Notes under the pieces: model-generated
Databases searched by the model: none
The model's input: the letters and a program-made list of their open reading frames with translations, nothing else
Told to the model about the DNA's origin: nothing
Part shown: piece by piece, positions 62,846 to 64,000 of the stretch
How the letters are laid out: the number at the start of each line of letters is the position of its first letter
Numbering within the stretch: the first letter of the stretch is position 1
Program-made: the position numbers and the translations under genes
Assembly: GCA_015698305.1 (NCBI GenBank)
Contig: CP048620.1
Coordinates: 770,557-834,556, forward strand
Length of the DNA: 64,000 bases
Direction: 5' to 3'
Source: Candidatus Nitrohelix vancouverensis
Lineage (GTDB): Bacteria; Nitrospinota; Nitrospinia; Nitrospinales; VA-1

Positions 62846-64000
62846 CTACGCCGCTCGTTGCATCGAGCTCTTACCTGAATCATTAAAATTTTGAGTTGTG
62901 TATGGTAGGTTTGAAAAGGGAGAAAGCCTGCTCAATCTTCCCCCTGCGTAGCGGGCGCCAGCGTCGGAGACGCCGTTCTGGTTGAGGTCCTGCCAGATTT
63001 TGAGGTCGGAGAACAGGGCGTCGTTGGCGTCGATGACGCCGTCGGCGTTGGAGTCCAGATCGCTGAGCGCGGCGAAACCGTCTGCGGCGGTTCCCGTTCC
63101 TCCGTTAATAGAGGTCGCGTCGCCGAACAGTTCGGAGCCGTTGTCGATCGTTCCGTTCGCGTCCCGATCCAGCGCGAGCAAACCGTCGTCGGCGCCGACC
63201 CACGCGGTGCGCTCGGCGAAGCCGTTGTTGTCGAGATCGAAATTGACGGTCGAGCTGTTGAGGTCGGAGACCTCCAGCCCATCGCCATCCAAATCCAAAG
63301 TTAAGGGATCAAGACGGATTCGGGGAGGCGTTTCTGCAAGGAGGAAGTCTGCATTAACTTTGAAGAAGGCGTCTGAAATCTCTCTATTGGGGTCGCCCAC
63401 GATTTCAAAATAAACTCCAACTAATTCTTTTAAAGTTTCATAATCTAAATTACCAACATTCTCATATAGACCAACCGCGCCATTTAGCAAATAGCTAGCT
63501 AGCGCCTCATATTTTCTCAAGCTCTCTGGCAGATTAGATGCCCCGCGCGTTTCCATCTCCTCACGAATGACATTAAAAAATTCACTGTTTGGAGACAGTT
63601 TCTGGACAGCTAGAGTATGCCCTGGATAATCTTCCTCTTCCAATCCCGGGAAGTGCTCTAGCATTTTTTGCCTATCAGTTGTCAAAATGGTTTCAAATGT
63701 TGGGAATCCCTCTGGGCCTAGCGCTTGTTCTATCAATGTACGAGCAAGATCGTCTGAGTTTGCCTGAAAGGTACTTTCAAAATCAAAGTTAGGATCAGAC
63801 GTAAGGCCTCTGTTAACAGAAGCGAATTCAACAATAGTTCTTACTAATCCGTTATAAAAATTGGTGGGATCATTGCCATTGATGCCAATGGCTTTATTGA
63901 AAAATTCGGTCGAATTAGGATTAGCATCAGTGGCTACTGCCGAAATTGCTTTCATTAATTCGTAGCCAGCAGTGTAGTTTCCTGTGTCTAGATAGTTTTG
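62846..64000 (-). CDS. Calcium-binding-repeat (RTX/EF-hand-like) secreted protein, N-terminus outside the window
   Basis: The frame is open from base 64000, through a Met at 63955 that is not necessarily the start, so at least 384 residues are seen. The last third holds calcium-binding loops: LDLDGDGLEVSDLN, FDLDNNGFAERTAW, ALDRDANGTIDNGSELFGD, LDSNADGVIDANDALFSDLKIWQDLNQNGVSDAG. This is the ending of many secreted RTX-like adhesins and toxins. After VSDAG the usual E-L-x-x-L continuation is absent and a divergent 35-residue tail follows, so the 3' end may be broken or recombined. Confidence 0.7.
   Translation of the reverse strand, partial: QNYLDTGNYTAGYELMKAISAVATDANPNSTEFFNKAIGINGNDPTNFYNGLVRTIVEFASVNRGLTSDPNFDFESTFQANSDDLARTLIEQALGPEGFPTFETILTTDRQKMLEHFPGLEEEDYPGHTLAVQKLSPNSEFFNVIREEMETRGASNLPESLRKYEALASYLLNGAVGLYENVGNLDYETLKELVGVYFEIVGDPNREISDAFFKVNADFLLAETPPRIRLDPLTLDLDGDGLEVSDLNSSTVNFDLDNNGFAERTAWVGADDGLLALDRDANGTIDNGSELFGDATSINGGTGTAADGFAALSDLDSNADGVIDANDALFSDLKIWQDLNQNGVSDAGARYAGGRLSRLSPFSNLPYTTQNFNDSGKSSMQRAA

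Overview
The window looks like a Gram-negative bacterial chromosome close to the replication origin. It carries an outer-membrane porin, several lipoproteins and many c-type cytochromes. ParA, ParB, two perfect parS sites and rsmG lie at the left. dnaA, gyrB and gyrA lie at 42-49 kb. The gene mix (ETF, multihaem cytochromes, moderate GC) would fit a respiratory lineage such as Nitrospinota, Nitrospirota or Desulfobacterota-like bacteria, but I cannot assign it from sequence alone.

Layout. 0-3.1 kb: bactofilin end, parB, parA, parS, rsmG. 3.2-5.3 kb: etfA and etfB with a small membrane protein between them. 5.5-7.2 kb: a polytopic membrane protein. 7.2-16.7 kb, minus strand: a six-gene electron-transfer cluster made of a pentahaem cytochrome, a porin, a tetrahaem cytochrome, a membrane-anchored decahaem cytochrome, a fused ferredoxin/flavin reductase/double cyclic-nucleotide-binding/4x[4Fe-4S] protein, and a b-type dihaem membrane protein. 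Read together they form a possible wire from the cytosolic NAD(P)H or ferredoxin pool, through the inner membrane and periplasm, to the outer membrane.

17.1-22.2 kb: an accessory block with an SbcC-like ATPase, two tandem 22-codon ORFs, a zinc-ribbon protein, an HTH protein, a divergent LexA/CI-type repressor with two HTH domains, a receiver-domain protein and an orphan HicB. 22.6-41.7 kb, minus strand: an HK97-type head and tail gene set (terminase to tail fibre) ending next to dnaA. I recognise no integrase, replication gene or endolysin in it. It may be a decayed or domesticated prophage or a gene-transfer-agent-like element. Two small zinc-ribbon membrane proteins sit inside it on the opposite strand.

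42-50.9 kb: dnaA, gyrB, gyrA, a TPR lipoprotein and serS. 51.1-52.7 kb: a Fic-family AMP-transferase with duplicated operator-like palindromes upstream. 52.9-57.8 kb: four serine tRNAs (all isoacceptors), tRNA-Arg(GCG), SRP RNA, dnaX with an 11-A slippery run, ybaB, recR and tRNA-Asn. 58.7-62.5 kb: a FabF-like ketosynthase, a DUF1318-like lipoprotein, a small protein and an HTH-containing protein of unknown role. 62.8 kb to the end: part of a calcium-binding repeat protein.

Two patterns cut across the annotation. First, composite repeat islands, within and outside the phage region, contain about 30 mini-hairpins of fixed geometry (6-bp arm, 3-nt loop, 6-bp arm). Their arm sequences vary but pairing is kept, and several start immediately after a stop codon. 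Second, upstream of parB and of the zinc-ribbon gene, the start codon and leader have been duplicated in tandem (periods 76 and 80 bp). This produces pairs of 22-23-residue ORFs that begin with the same residues as the downstream protein.
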